Shown here: in pieces, positions 19,147 through 27,805 of the stretch
Numbering within the stretch: position 1 is the stretch's first letter
Layout: each line of letters opens with the position of its first letter
NCBI RefSeq assembly: GCF_030651835.1
Contig: NZ_JAUSBX010000128.1
Location: forward strand, 1-64,000
DNA length: 64,000 bases
Source: Methylicorpusculum sp.
Lineage (GTDB): Bacteria > Pseudomonadota > Gammaproteobacteria > Methylococcales > Methylomonadaceae
Reading direction: 5' to 3'
Translations under genes and position numbers: made by a program
The notes under the pieces: model-generated
Told to the model about the DNA's origin: nothing
What the model saw: the letters and a program-made list of their open reading frames with translations, nothing else
Databases searched by the model: none

Positions 19147-19904
19147 AGTTACACCTGGAAACCTACGGTCAGGGTTTGCCTTTGGTTATGGTTCACGGCT
19201 GGGCCATGCATACCGGGATTTGGCGATCATTCGCCCGCCGTTTGGCTGCGCATTATCACGTGTACTGTGTGGATTTGCCGGGGCATGGATTGAGCCGGCA
19301 TTGTGAGCAATTCTCGTTGCCCCGCATTTGTGAATCATTAGCTCAACAATTGCCGAAGCAGCCTTATGTCTGGTTGGGCTGGTCGCTGGGCGGTATGGTC
19401 GCCGTTGAAATGGCGCGCCTGTTTCCTGACAGAGTCAGTGCCATCGCCTTGCTGGCGAGCAATCCTTGCTTTGTCGGGAAAGCCGACTGGCCGGGCATTA
19501 AAGAGTCGGTTTTAGACAGCTTTGCCGAGCAGTTGAGTCTTGATTGCCAGACCACATTGCTCAGATTTTTGTCGCTGCAAATCAATGGTCTTGAGAACTT
19601 CAAAGCATTATCAAAAACGATGAAAGCGGCGGTAAGGGAAACCGACACACCAGCCCAGCACATTTTGCAACAAGGACTTACGATGTTAAAAAACGAGGAT
19701 TTAAGGCCCGCATTAAGGGAACTTAAAATGCCAATAGCTGCAATATTCGGTAATAGAGACTCTTTGGTGCCGGTCAGTGTCGGTCCGGCTTTACAGGTGC
19801 TCAATCCTTCCATCACGGTTAATGTGATGAGCAATGCGGCGCACGCGCCTTTTTTGTCGCATGAAACGGATCTTTTGGAATTGATTACTGATTTTGTGAA
19901 TTAA
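19143..19904 (+). CDS. bioH: Pimeloyl-ACP methyl ester carboxylesterase
   Basis: This alpha/beta hydrolase removes the methyl group from pimeloyl-ACP methyl ester, ending the BioC-BioH route. The catalytic set is visible: Ser in GWSLGGM, Asp in FGNRDSLVP and His in [10 protein letters not shown]. Its 253 residues are standard, and its place between bioF and bioC makes the assignment firm. It starts inside the end of bioF (ATGA). Confidence 0.93.
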   Translation: MKLHLETYGQGLPLVMVHGWAMHTGIWRSFARRLAAHYHVYCVDLPGHGLSRHCEQFSLPRICESLAQQLPKQPYVWLGWSLGGMVAVEMARLFPDRVSAIALLASNPCFVGKADWPGIKESVLDSFAEQLSLDCQTTLLRFLSLQINGLENFKALSKTMKAAVRETDTPAQHILQQGLTMLKNEDLRPALRELKMPIAAIFGNRDSLVPVSVGPALQVLNPSITVNVMSNAAHAPFLSHETDLLELITDFVN

Positions 19905-19906
19905 CG

Positions 19907-20701
19907 ATGAGTGCTGTTTTTGATCTGGACAAGCAAAAAATCAAGACTTCTTTTGGTAATGCGAGCCTTTCTTATGACAGTGCTGCCCGATTGCAACAGC
20001 AGGTTGGGCTTCATTTACTGAATCAATACGCAGAAAAGGGATTGTCTGGGAATATTTTGGATGTCGGTTGCGGAACCGGTTTTTTGACCGAGCGCCTTTT
20101 GCAGTTTGCTTCACTAGAAGCCATCATCGCACTGGATATCGCTGAGCCGATGTTGCATCGGGCCCGCCTGAGGCTGGCTGACCATTCCCGAGTGGCTTAT
20201 GTCTGCGCTGATGCTGAGTCTTTGCCGTTCGTGGATCAACAATTTGATTCAATAGTCTCTAATCTGGCTTTGCAATGGTGCAATCTGAATAGTGAAACTT
20301 TTTCCAGGTTTAAAAAACTGGTTAAACCTGGAGGCCAATTGATTTTTTCAACCTTCGGCCCGCAAACTCTAAGCGAGTTAAAGCTTGCCTGGGAAGCTGT
20401 TGACGACTACCGCCATGTTAATGACTTTGCAGTGCAAGATGATCTGTTTCAGGCGTTAACTCAGGCAGGATCAAAAAAAATTCAGATTGAAACCGTTATC
20501 TATAAATCGGCTTATGAATCGGTGCTGGAATTAATGGCTGAATTAAAATTCCTGGGTGCGCACAACGTTGCTCGAGACAGAAAAAGACGGTTAACTACTA
20601 AAGCTGAATTGCGAAAACTGTTGGCCGCTTATCCGAAAACAAGCGAAGAGCCGGGTATTTTTGCTACGTTTGAAGTTATTTATGTGGTGGTCTCCTTTTA
20701 G
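19907..20701 (+). CDS. bioC: Malonyl-ACP O-methyltransferase
   Basis: This SAM-dependent enzyme methylates malonyl-ACP to start pimelate synthesis. The SAM motif ILDVGCGTGFLTERLL, the VCADAESLPF motif and SNLALQWC are typical of BioC. Length is 264 residues. It lies 2 bp after bioH and directly abuts bioD. Confidence 0.95.
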   Translation: MSAVFDLDKQKIKTSFGNASLSYDSAARLQQQVGLHLLNQYAEKGLSGNILDVGCGTGFLTERLLQFASLEAIIALDIAEPMLHRARLRLADHSRVAYVCADAESLPFVDQQFDSIVSNLALQWCNLNSETFSRFKKLVKPGGQLIFSTFGPQTLSELKLAWEAVDDYRHVNDFAVQDDLFQALTQAGSKKIQIETVIYKSAYESVLELMAELKFLGAHNVARDRKRRLTTKAELRKLLAAYPKTSEEPGIFATFEVIYVVVSF

Positions 20702-21370
20702 ATGAGTAAACAAAGCTACTTTATTACCGGAACTGATACCGGTGCAGGTAAGACCTGGTCAACTGCCGCGTTAATGCATCATTTTAAAATGAAAGGCAGC
20801 ACGGTGATCGGTATGAAGCCAGTCGCCTCGGGTTGCGAGGAGATTTCAGGTCAGCTAAGGAACGAAGATGCCTTGTTGCTTCAGGAGCTTGCATCGGTCC
20901 CTGTATCTTATGAACTGATTAATCCTTACGCATTTAAAGAGCCTGTTGCACCGCATTTGGCGGCGAATGGTCAGATAATTGATATTGATTTGATACACGC
21001 GGCCTATAAAAACTTACAGACCCTGGTCGATGTCGTTTTAGTCGAAGGAGCGGGCGGTTGGCTGGTCCCTTTGGGCAGGGATCAGGATTGGAGTGACGTG
21101 GTCATGCGCCTTAACATTCCCGTTATCACCGTTGTGGCTGTAAAATTGGGCTGTATCAATCATGCCCGTCTGACCCATAAAGTCATCGCCGATGCCGGTA
21201 TTCCCTGTGCGGGATGGATCGCGGCCTGTGTTGATGAAGCCATGCTTAGGCCGGAAGAAACATTGCAAACGCTGGTTTCATTGATTGACGCGCCCTTGCT
21301 CGGAGTCTTTCCTTTTCAGAAAAATCCTGATTTTGCGCAACTGGCCAAAGCGATGATAATTTCCCTATAA
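20702..21370 (+). CDS. bioD: Dethiobiotin synthetase
   Basis: This ATP-dependent carboxylase closes the ureido ring of dethiobiotin. The P-loop GTDTGAGKT is at the N-terminus, with KPVASGCE and VEGAGGWLVPL downstream. Length is 222 residues. The ATG immediately follows the bioC stop with no spacer, so translation probably relies on coupling. It is the last biotin gene here; bioA is not in the window. Confidence 0.95.
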   Translation: MSKQSYFITGTDTGAGKTWSTAALMHHFKMKGSTVIGMKPVASGCEEISGQLRNEDALLLQELASVPVSYELINPYAFKEPVAPHLAANGQIIDIDLIHAAYKNLQTLVDVVLVEGAGGWLVPLGRDQDWSDVVMRLNIPVITVVAVKLGCINHARLTHKVIADAGIPCAGWIAACVDEAMLRPEETLQTLVSLIDAPLLGVFPFQKNPDFAQLAKAMIISL

Positions 21371-21377
21371 AAAGTAA

Positions 21378-21406
21378 TTGATTTTAGATCTAAATTTATC
21401 CATACT
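21378..21406 (+). promoter_or_regulatory. Candidate promoter of the hemerythrin gene
   Basis: TTGATT (21378-21383) and CATACT (21401-21406) are spaced 17 bp apart, each matching four of six consensus bases. Transcription would start near 21413, ahead of a GGGGAA ribosome site at about 21439. The gene has its own terminator, so an independent promoter is expected. Confidence 0.35.
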
Positions 21407-21450
21407 TAAATTGTGGTTTTAAAATAACAATAACACTATGGGGAACTACT

Positions 21451-21846
21451 ATGAGCTTAATTAACTGGACTGCAGATCAATACGGAACCAACGTTGGATT
21501 TGCCGATGAAGAACACCAAATCCTGTTTGGTAAGTTGAATAAATTATATGACTTGGCAACTGGCGGGGCAGAGCGCTCAGCTATTGGCGGGCAGTTGGAT
21601 GACTTGATTGCTTATGTAGTGGATCATTTTGCTCATGAAGAAAAAGAAATGGCCGCTGCGCAATTTTCCGGTATAGAGGCTCATAAAGCTGAGCACCAAG
21701 CTCTGATAGCGACATGCGCCGATTTACAGAAAAAATTTCATGCCGGTGAGGCTGATGTAACCGAAGAAGTCGGTCAAATGGTAAAAGGCTGGCTGGATAG
21801 TCACATTCCTACTTTCGATAGAGGGTATTCTTCTGTATTAAGTTGA
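21451..21846 (+). CDS. Single-domain bacteriohemerythrin
   Basis: This 131-residue oxygen-binding protein has a di-iron four-helix bundle. All seven expected ligands are visible: H22, H59, E63, H78, H82, H118 and D123 (motifs HFAHE, HKAEH, HIPTFD). In methanotrophs such proteins are abundant and are proposed to deliver oxygen to particulate methane monooxygenase; that role here is inferred. A clear ribosome site (GGGGAA) and a terminator make it a monocistronic unit between the biotin and cytochrome oxidase genes, which suggests strong independent expression. Confidence 0.93.
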   Translation: MSLINWTADQYGTNVGFADEEHQILFGKLNKLYDLATGGAERSAIGGQLDDLIAYVVDHFAHEEKEMAAAQFSGIEAHKAEHQALIATCADLQKKFHAGEADVTEEVGQMVKGWLDSHIPTFDRGYSSVLS

Positions 21847-21870
21847 GTATTCCAATTAGATAATTAATAT

Positions 21871-21903
21871 AGCCCGTGATGGAAACATCACGGGCTTTTT
21901 TTT
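21871..21903 (+). terminator. Intrinsic terminator after hemerythrin
   Basis: A perfect GC-rich stem GCCCGTGAT / ATCACGGGC with a short GAAAC-type loop is followed by an uninterrupted run of nine T. It lies 25 bp after the hemerythrin stop. Confidence 0.93.
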
Positions 21904-21953
21904 GTCTGATAGCCAATTCGGGAAAAGCTCTTCTGGCTTAGTGTCGTTTCATG

Positions 21954-21979
21954 GGTTAAAATTCTTAAGTTATTTAACC
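21954..21979. promoter_or_regulatory. Inverted repeat upstream of coxB
   Basis: GGTTAAA (21954-21960) and TTTAACC (21973-21979) are exact inverted arms separated by 12 bp, about 90 bp ahead of the coxB start. It could be an operator or a leader hairpin. No T-run follows. Confidence 0.3.
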
Positions 21980-22071
21980 ATTTAAAAAGGGGCAGATGGA
22001 CGTGCTCAATCAAAAATTCAATCAATAAAATGCATACAAGAGTTTCTAACTACCTACCTGGAGGCTGCTCC

Positions 22072-23256
22072 GTGAAGAAAGCAAAGCAACTGATCGCATG
22101 TGTGATTCTAATGGCAATGAGCCTAGAATCTGCGCAGGCGGCATACGACCTTAATTTGAAGCAAGGGGTAACTCAGATCAGTCATGATGTGTATGATTTG
22201 CACATGCTGATTCTGTGGATTTGCGTATTTATCGGAATTGCCGTGTTTGGGGCCATGTTTTATTCGATTTACTATCATCGTAAATCGAGAGGACATGTCG
22301 CATCCCAATTCCATGAAAGCACAAAGATAGAAATCTTGTGGACGATTATTCCTACGCTGATACTTGTTGGCATGGCAATACCCGCCACCAAGACCATGAT
22401 GGAACTGAACGATGTGCAAGATGCCGATATGTCAATCAAAGTGACAGGCTGGCAATGGAAATGGGAATATGAATATCTTGATACGGGCGTGCATTTTTTC
22501 AGTAGTCTGGACGAAGCCAGTAATAGAGCCAGGCAATTAGGTTCCGGCATAGATCCGAGATCAGTTCCTCATTATCTGCTTAATGTGGACAATCCTTTGG
22601 TAATTCCGGTCAAGAAGAAAATCCGTTTTCTTTTTACAGCCGCCGATGTTTTGCACTCCTGGTGGGTGCCCGATTTAGGTTGGAAAAAAGATACGATTCC
22701 CGGTTTCATCAATGAGGCATGGACATATGTCGAAAAACCAGGCACGTACCGCGGGCAATGTACGGAATTGTGCGGAAAAGACCATGGCTTTATGCCTATC
22801 GTAGTGATTGCAATGGAACAAGTTGATTACGATAACTGGGTGGCAGAGCAAAAAGGTTTGGTTGCTGAGACCAATGCTGCGGCTGAAAAAGAATGGTCAA
22901 AAGACGAACTTATCGCCAAGGGCGAGTCTGTTTATCAAAATAACTGTGCTTCCTGCCATATGGCCGACGGAGCAGGTATGGCCGGGGCATTTCCTGCTTT
23001 GTCCGGAAGCAAACTGGTCAATGGTGACATCAACAGTCAGATTGATCTGGTTTACAAAGGTAAGGGAATGATGCCTGCGTTTGGTCAAATGTTGAGCGAA
23101 GTGGACTTCGCAGCCGTCATAACCTATACCCGAAATGCTCTTGGTAATGCAGTAGGAGATTCAGTCCAACCCTCAGCCATTAAATCATTGAAATCATCTG
23201 CGCCTGCGCAAAATGATGATAAAGACGAGGATGATAAAGACGAAGGAAACACCTAG
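22072..23256 (+). CDS. coxB: Cytochrome c oxidase subunit II with fused cytochrome c domain
   Basis: It accepts electrons at the CuA centre of an aa3-type oxidase. A signal peptide (cleavage near AQA-AYD), two membrane helices (about 45-65 and 88-106), the CuA ligands H195, C230, C234, H238 and M241, and a C-terminal class I cytochrome c domain (C292-A-S-C295-H296, axial Met near 333-334) are visible. The tail is strongly acidic (DDKDEDDKDEG). The GTG at 22072 is chosen because GGAGG lies 8 bases upstream; an ATG at 22030 would add 14 residues ahead of the signal peptide. It begins the cox cluster. Confidence 0.93.
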   Translation: MKKAKQLIACVILMAMSLESAQAAYDLNLKQGVTQISHDVYDLHMLILWICVFIGIAVFGAMFYSIYYHRKSRGHVASQFHESTKIEILWTIIPTLILVGMAIPATKTMMELNDVQDADMSIKVTGWQWKWEYEYLDTGVHFFSSLDEASNRARQLGSGIDPRSVPHYLLNVDNPLVIPVKKKIRFLFTAADVLHSWWVPDLGWKKDTIPGFINEAWTYVEKPGTYRGQCTELCGKDHGFMPIVVIAMEQVDYDNWVAEQKGLVAETNAAAEKEWSKDELIAKGESVYQNNCASCHMADGAGMAGAFPALSGSKLVNGDINSQIDLVYKGKGMMPAFGQMLSEVDFAAVITYTRNALGNAVGDSVQPSAIKSLKSSAPAQNDDKDEDDKDEGNT

Positions 23257-23321
23257 TGTTTTGAACAAGCTGTTTGCTTTGTTTGAATTCAAATCTTTTT
23301 TACAAAAATAGAGGTAACACA

Positions 23322-24941
23322 ATGTCAGCGGTAGTCACTGAACATGATGATCATCATGAGCATGATCATGATCACGGCCCCAGTAAAGGCCTTTTAAGAT
23401 GGTTAATAACCACCAACCATAAAGATATCGGAACACTTTATCTGTTGTTTGCACTGGCAATGTTTTTTGTGGGTGGTGCAATGGCATTGGTTATTCGTGC
23501 CGAATTGTTTGAACCGGGTTTGCAGTTTGTGCAACCTCAGTTTTTCAATTCCATGACGACCATGCATGCGCTGGTCATGGTTTTCGGTGCGGTAATGCCT
23601 GCTTTTGTGGGCTTGGCTAACTGGATGATTCCCATGATGATTGGCGCTCCTGATATGGCGTTGCCAAGAATGAATAACATGAGTTTCTGGTTGCTGGTTG
23701 CCGGTGTTTTAATGCTGGCCAGCACCTTATTCATGGAAGGTGGCGCACCCGCATCGGGATGGACTTTGTATCCACCTTTGGTTTTACAAACCGGTGCGGC
23801 ATTACCCTTTGCCATCTTCTCGGTGCATTTGCTGGGTATTTCATCGATCATGGGCGCGATTAACATTATCGCAACCATTTTTAACATGCGTGCTCCTGCG
23901 ATGACATTGATGAAAATGCCGCTTTTCGTATGGACCTGGCTGATTACCGCTTTTCTGTTGATTGCGATCATGCCGGTTTTTGCCGGTGCGGTAACCATGC
24001 TGTTGACTGACCGGTTTTTCGGAACCAGCTTTTTTGACGCAGCGGGCGGCGGTGATCCCGTTCTGTATCAGCATATTTTCTGGTTTTTCGGTCATCCTGA
24101 AGTATATGTCATGATTTTGCCTACTTTTGGTGTTGCATCCACAATTATTCCTGTGTTTGCACGTAAACCTTTGTTCGGTTATAGCTCGATGGTCTATGCG
24201 ACTGCAGCCATTGCTTTCCTGTCGTTTATCGTATGGGCTCACCATATGTTTACTGTGGGTATGCCGATAGCCGGTGAGTTGTACTTCATGTATGCCACCA
24301 TGTTGATTGCGATTCCTACCGGTGTAAAAGTGTTCAACTGGACAGCCACGATGTGGAAAGGGTCCATGACCTTTGAAACACCGATGTTGTTTTCGATTGC
24401 ATTCGTGGTGTTATTTACGATGGGTGGATTTACCGGCTTGATGATGTCGGTTGCGCCGTCTGACTTCCAGTACCATGACACTTACTTTATCGTTGCTCAT
24501 TTTCATTACACATTAGTCCCCGCTTCCATATTCATTTTGATGGCTGCCGGTTATTTTTGGCTGCCCAAATGGACCGGCCATATGTATGACGAAAAAATCG
24601 GTAAACTGCATTTTTGGTTATCCGCCATCTCTGTCAATATCCTGTTCTTTCCTCAGCATTTTCTGGGACTGGCTGGTATGCCAAGACGTATTCCGGATTA
24701 TGCCGTGCAATTTGCTGATTGGAATATGGTGTCGAGTATTGGCGCGTTCATTTTCGGCTTCAGCCAATTACTGTTCCTTTGGATTGTTGTTAAAACCATC
24801 AAAGGCGGAACCGGTGAAGTTGTAACAGACGAGGTATGGGAAGACGCAAGCAAGCATGGCCTTGAGTGGACATTGCCTTCTCCTCCGCCTTACCATACGT
24901 TTACTACACCACCTGAAATAGTTCCTACTGAGCATTTTTAA
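23322..24941 (+). CDS. coxA: Cytochrome c oxidase subunit I
   Basis: This is the catalytic heme-copper subunit that reduces oxygen to water and pumps protons. Heme a and CuB ligands are in [17 protein letters not shown] (with the cross-linked Tyr), WAHHMFTVG and [14 protein letters not shown]. About 12 membrane helices are present. The start at 23322 follows AGAGG; an upstream in-frame ATG at 23274 is unlikely. The cytoplasmic N-terminus is unusually histidine-rich: H8, H11, H12, H14, H16 and H18. Confidence 0.96.
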   Translation: MSAVVTEHDDHHEHDHDHGPSKGLLRWLITTNHKDIGTLYLLFALAMFFVGGAMALVIRAELFEPGLQFVQPQFFNSMTTMHALVMVFGAVMPAFVGLANWMIPMMIGAPDMALPRMNNMSFWLLVAGVLMLASTLFMEGGAPASGWTLYPPLVLQTGAALPFAIFSVHLLGISSIMGAINIIATIFNMRAPAMTLMKMPLFVWTWLITAFLLIAIMPVFAGAVTMLLTDRFFGTSFFDAAGGGDPVLYQHIFWFFGHPEVYVMILPTFGVASTIIPVFARKPLFGYSSMVYATAAIAFLSFIVWAHHMFTVGMPIAGELYFMYATMLIAIPTGVKVFNWTATMWKGSMTFETPMLFSIAFVVLFTMGGFTGLMMSVAPSDFQYHDTYFIVAHFHYTLVPASIFILMAAGYFWLPKWTGHMYDEKIGKLHFWLSAISVNILFFPQHFLGLAGMPRRIPDYAVQFADWNMVSSIGAFIFGFSQLLFLWIVVKTIKGGTGEVVTDEVWEDASKHGLEWTLPSPPPYHTFTTPPEIVPTEHF

Positions 24942-24994
24942 AAATCCTTAATGCAGGTAATTAGCGGAAGCGCTGAATCAAACGGCGTTTCCCA

Positions 24995-25051
24995 GGGCTA
25001 CGCATAAGACGAAATATCCGTAGCCCATTTAGTGTTTTTTAACTAAACACT
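24995..25051. repeat. Two hairpins between coxA and ctaG
   Basis: GGGCTACG (24995-25002) pairs with CGTAGCCC (25019-25026); AGTGTTT (25031-25037) pairs with AAACACT (25045-25051). They fill the 149-bp gap after coxA. No T-run follows, so they may tune expression of ctaG and coxC relative to coxBA rather than stop transcription. Confidence 0.5.
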
Positions 25052-25090
25052 GCATTAAACGTAATAAATGCATGAATAATCAGGAAAACC

Positions 25091-25189
25091 ATGACGACCA
25101 AGAGCAAAAACATTTTAACGGCATTAGTTTTGACAGCTTTCGTTCTTGCTGTCTATGTGTTTGCTGTGATGAGAGCAATTGCAGAATGA
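25091..25189 (+). CDS. 32-residue membrane peptide between coxA and ctaG
   Basis: The ATG at 25091 follows AGGAAAA and opens a 32-codon frame (start MTTKSKNILTALVLTAFVLA) ending TGA, where the stop overlaps the ctaG start as ATGA. It encodes a basic N-terminus and one membrane helix. Tiny single-helix proteins at this place in proteobacterial cox operons are annotated as cytochrome oxidase small assembly proteins; position and overlap support that here. Function is inferred only. Confidence 0.7.
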   Translation: MTTKSKNILTALVLTAFVLAVYVFAVMRAIAE

Positions 25190-25731
25190 GTGATGGCGTA
25201 GATTCAAAAAACCGTAAACTGGTTACAAAGCTGGTGTTGATTGCCATTGCCATGTTTGGTTTTGGGTATGCACTGGTCCCCATTTATGATGTGTTTTGCG
25301 ACATCACCGGCTTGAACGGCAAGACCAACACTGACGCCGTTCTGGAAACGCAGTATCAAGTCGACAAAACCAGAGAAATCAAAGTTGAATTTGTGACCTC
25401 GGTCAATAAATCGGCGCCTATGACTTTTCGTGCTGAAAACAACAAGATTGTCGTTCATCCAGGCCAGTTTTATACGGTTAATTTCTATGCCGAAAATCTG
25501 ACTGACAAAAAAATGGTGGCACAGGCCATTCCCAGTGTTTCACCCGGATTGGCGTCGGAATATTTTAAAAAAACTGAATGTTTTTGTTTTACGGAACAGG
25601 TTTTTGAACCCGGTGAGAGCAAGACAATGCCGGTTCGATTCGTAGTTGAGCCGAATCTGCCTGAGCAGTACAAAACTATTACACTTTCTTACACTTTTTT
25701 TGATAATACTGATAAATCAGTAAAAAACTAA
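25186..25731 (+). CDS. ctaG: Cytochrome c oxidase assembly protein CtaG/Cox11
   Basis: This copper chaperone delivers copper to CuB of subunit I. One N-terminal membrane helix is followed by YDVFCDITGLNG and the copper-binding CFCF in TECFCFTEQVFEPGE, then a beta-rich periplasmic domain. The start at 25186 (181 residues) is set by ATGA overlap with the preceding small gene. A longer frame from 25072 would read through that gene out of frame and give a Cys-rich extension, which I reject. It lies 15 bp before coxC. Confidence 0.95.
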   Translation: MSDGVDSKNRKLVTKLVLIAIAMFGFGYALVPIYDVFCDITGLNGKTNTDAVLETQYQVDKTREIKVEFVTSVNKSAPMTFRAENNKIVVHPGQFYTVNFYAENLTDKKMVAQAIPSVSPGLASEYFKKTECFCFTEQVFEPGESKTMPVRFVVEPNLPEQYKTITLSYTFFDNTDKSVKN

Positions 25732-25746
25732 CAACAGGGGAAGGCT

Positions 25747-26610
25747 ATGTCCACAACTGCTTATTACATACCGCATAAAGCTACGTGGCCTATCATAGGC
25801 ACGGGCGGACTTATGTTAACTTTGGCAGGTTTTGCCAATTTCTTGAATGGATCATCCATCGGTTCGACCATGATGGTCATGGGGTTCATGACTTTTATTG
25901 TTATGTTGGCCGGTTGGTTTAGCTTGCAGGCAACGGAAAGCGAGTCCGGCATGTACAGCACTCAGGTCGGTATTTCTTACCGCATGGGCATGATGTGGTT
26001 TATTTTTTCAGAAATTATGTTTTTCGCCGTTTTCTTCGGCACTTTGTGGTACACCAGAAATTTGTCAGTACCCTGGTTAGGTGGATTGGGCGACGGCCCC
26101 GGCCGTTCTTCGCACCTGTTGTGGGAAAATTTTACGGCGCAGTGGCCAACAAACGGTCCCGGTGAAATCGGTGGTGAATTTGAACCTATGGGAGCATGGG
26201 GTTTGCCCTTATTGAACACGTTAATCCTGCTGACCAGCGGTGTCACATGCACATGGGCTCACCATGGCCTTTTAGCTCAAAAACGTGACCAGCTGATTAA
26301 AGGATTGATTGCAACGGTAGCACTTGGCTTTATGTTCGTGGCATTTCAGGCTATTGAATACCATGAAGCCTACACTGAAATGGGCTTGACACTCGGTTCG
26401 GGTATTTACGGTTCTACTTTCTTCATGTTGACCGGTTTTCATGGTTTTCACGTATGCGTGGGTGCCATTATCCTGTCAGTAGTTCTGTTTCGCAGCTGGA
26501 GAGGCCATTTCAAGCCGGAAAACCATTTTGCTTTCGAAGCAGCCGCTTGGTATTGGCATTTTGTTGACGTGGTTTGGTTAGGCTTATTTGTGTTTGTCTA
26601 TTTGCTTTAA
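25747..26610 (+). CDS. coxC: Cytochrome c oxidase subunit III
   Basis: The 287-residue subunit has seven hydrophobic segments and the conserved FFAVFFGTLWY-like region, HHGLL loop, FHGFHVCVG and the C-terminal WYWHFVDVVWLGLFVFVYL. A ribosome site (AGGGGAAGG) precedes the ATG. A strong terminator follows, ending the first part of the cox cluster. Confidence 0.96.
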   Translation: MSTTAYYIPHKATWPIIGTGGLMLTLAGFANFLNGSSIGSTMMVMGFMTFIVMLAGWFSLQATESESGMYSTQVGISYRMGMMWFIFSEIMFFAVFFGTLWYTRNLSVPWLGGLGDGPGRSSHLLWENFTAQWPTNGPGEIGGEFEPMGAWGLPLLNTLILLTSGVTCTWAHHGLLAQKRDQLIKGLIATVALGFMFVAFQAIEYHEAYTEMGLTLGSGIYGSTFFMLTGFHGFHVCVGAIILSVVLFRSWRGHFKPENHFAFEAAAWYWHFVDVVWLGLFVFVYLL

Positions 26611-26632
26611 ATTAATAGCAACACAGCAATTA

Positions 26633-26662
26633 AAGCGCTGCTTTACGCAGCGCTTTTTTTTT
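26633..26662 (+). terminator. Intrinsic terminator after coxC
   Basis: A perfect stem AAGCGCTGC / GCAGCGCTT with a 5-base loop (TTTAC) is followed by eight further T. It separates coxC from the SURF1 unit, which must have its own promoter. Confidence 0.92.
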
Positions 26663-26736
26663 GTAGCGGCTTGACTTTTCAGCGGGTTGAAAATACAGCG
26701 CGAACAATCTAAAGAACAATCGCTCAGATCTCGTTC

Positions 26737-26988
26737 TTACCGCTTAATTTCTTCCTGGCCTGTTTTAGTGTGGAGTCTTGCGCCAATACCATGGGGCTTA
26801 ATAAGCCCTGTAGCCACAGCAATAAAGATAAAAATAAACAATAAGACTGATAAAGTAATTCTTACCGTCAACGCTTTAACTGTTTTTGTGGAATTTTCCT
26901 CGGTACGTTTTACCAAATGAAAGAGAGCTGAGCCTAAGCTAAAGATGATGCCTATAAATGCGATTCCGATAAGGATTTTGATAATCAT
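26737..26988 (-). CDS. Twin transmembrane protein (DUF2909-like), antisense in cox cluster
   Basis: The 83-residue protein is two membrane helices (about 2-25 and 43-65) joined by a short charged loop (VKRTEENSTKTVK), with IIKILIGIAFIGIIFSLGSALFHL at the start. Proteins of this type lie between coxC and SURF1 on the opposite strand in many proteobacteria. It is the only leftward gene in the cox block and is divergent from the SURF1 gene across 79 bp. A plus-strand frame over the same bases is a shadow. Confidence 0.75.
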   Translation of the reverse strand: MIIKILIGIAFIGIIFSLGSALFHLVKRTEENSTKTVKALTVRITLSVLLFIFIFIAVATGLIKPHGIGARLHTKTGQEEIKR

Positions 26989-27067
26989 AAATTATGTGTG
27001 TAAACGTCAAAAACCAGGATATTCTCAGTGATTCAATCCGTCTTGCCAATAGAGCATTAAAAAAACA

Positions 27068-27805
27068 ATGAACAGAAAGATTCGTGTAAAAGGCTTTTAC
27101 ATTAAATCGGTTCCATTAGTGGCTTATCTTTGCTTTTTAGTATTATTGCTATCGCTGGGTAATTGGCAATTAACGCGGTCAAAAGAAAAAGCCGTTTATA
27201 TTTCTGAATTAAACCGAAGTGCCGATTTGCCAAAAATCCCGTTAACAGCGGATTTGATTGAGACAGCCAAGTCATTGCGTTTTCAATCAGTTGAAGTTTC
27301 CGGACGTTACGATGATCAACATCAGTTTTTACTGGATAACCAGGTTCGTCGTGGTAAGGTAGGTTATTTTGTCATGACCCCTTTTTATCTGACCGGATCA
27401 ACGATTGCCATTTTAGTAAATAGAGGATGGATTCCTGCAAATCTGGATAGAAATCAGTTGCCTGGTATCGCCGTGCATGAAAATCAAATCACAATTTCCG
27501 GCAGAATTAACCATTTTCCCGGTTTGGGAGTCAAGCTGAAAGGCGCGGAAATTCCTACGGACACATGGCCATCGGTGGTGCAGTTGATTGACTCGCAGGT
27601 TTTGGCAAAAATAATTAATCGGCCTTTAGCAGATTTTCAGATCGAATTGCATCCGGAATCCCCCGATGGCTATGAGCGGTCGTGGCACATTTCTGTTGAA
27701 ATAACACCGGAAAAACATATTGCTTATGCCATTCAATGGTTTGGATTGGCATTAACACTCACAATTTTATTTGTTTGGTACAGCATAAAAAAATCTAATG
27801 AATAA
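27068..27805 (+). CDS. SURF1 family cytochrome oxidase assembly protein
   Basis: SURF1 helps insert heme a into subunit I. The 245-residue protein has membrane helices at both ends (about 13-33 and 221-240) and a periplasmic middle with LGNWQLTRSKEK, GRYDDQHQFLLDNQVRRGKVGY and VNRGWIP, all typical. It overlaps the next gene by 8 bp and begins the second cox sub-operon. Confidence 0.92.
   Translation: MNRKIRVKGFYIKSVPLVAYLCFLVLLLSLGNWQLTRSKEKAVYISELNRSADLPKIPLTADLIETAKSLRFQSVEVSGRYDDQHQFLLDNQVRRGKVGYFVMTPFYLTGSTIAILVNRGWIPANLDRNQLPGIAVHENQITISGRINHFPGLGVKLKGAEIPTDTWPSVVQLIDSQVLAKIINRPLADFQIELHPESPDGYERSWHISVEITPEKHIAYAIQWFGLALTLTILFVWYSIKKSNE

Noticed and set aside
25072-25185. N-terminal extension of ctaG by 38 residues
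   Set aside because: The extension is read from the same bases as the 32-residue membrane peptide and matches nothing in Cox11; the ATGA overlap supports the later start.
26687-26920. Plus-strand frame over the twin-membrane gene
   Set aside because: The minus-strand frame gives two clean membrane helices and a known cox-cluster position; the plus-strand product has no family pattern.
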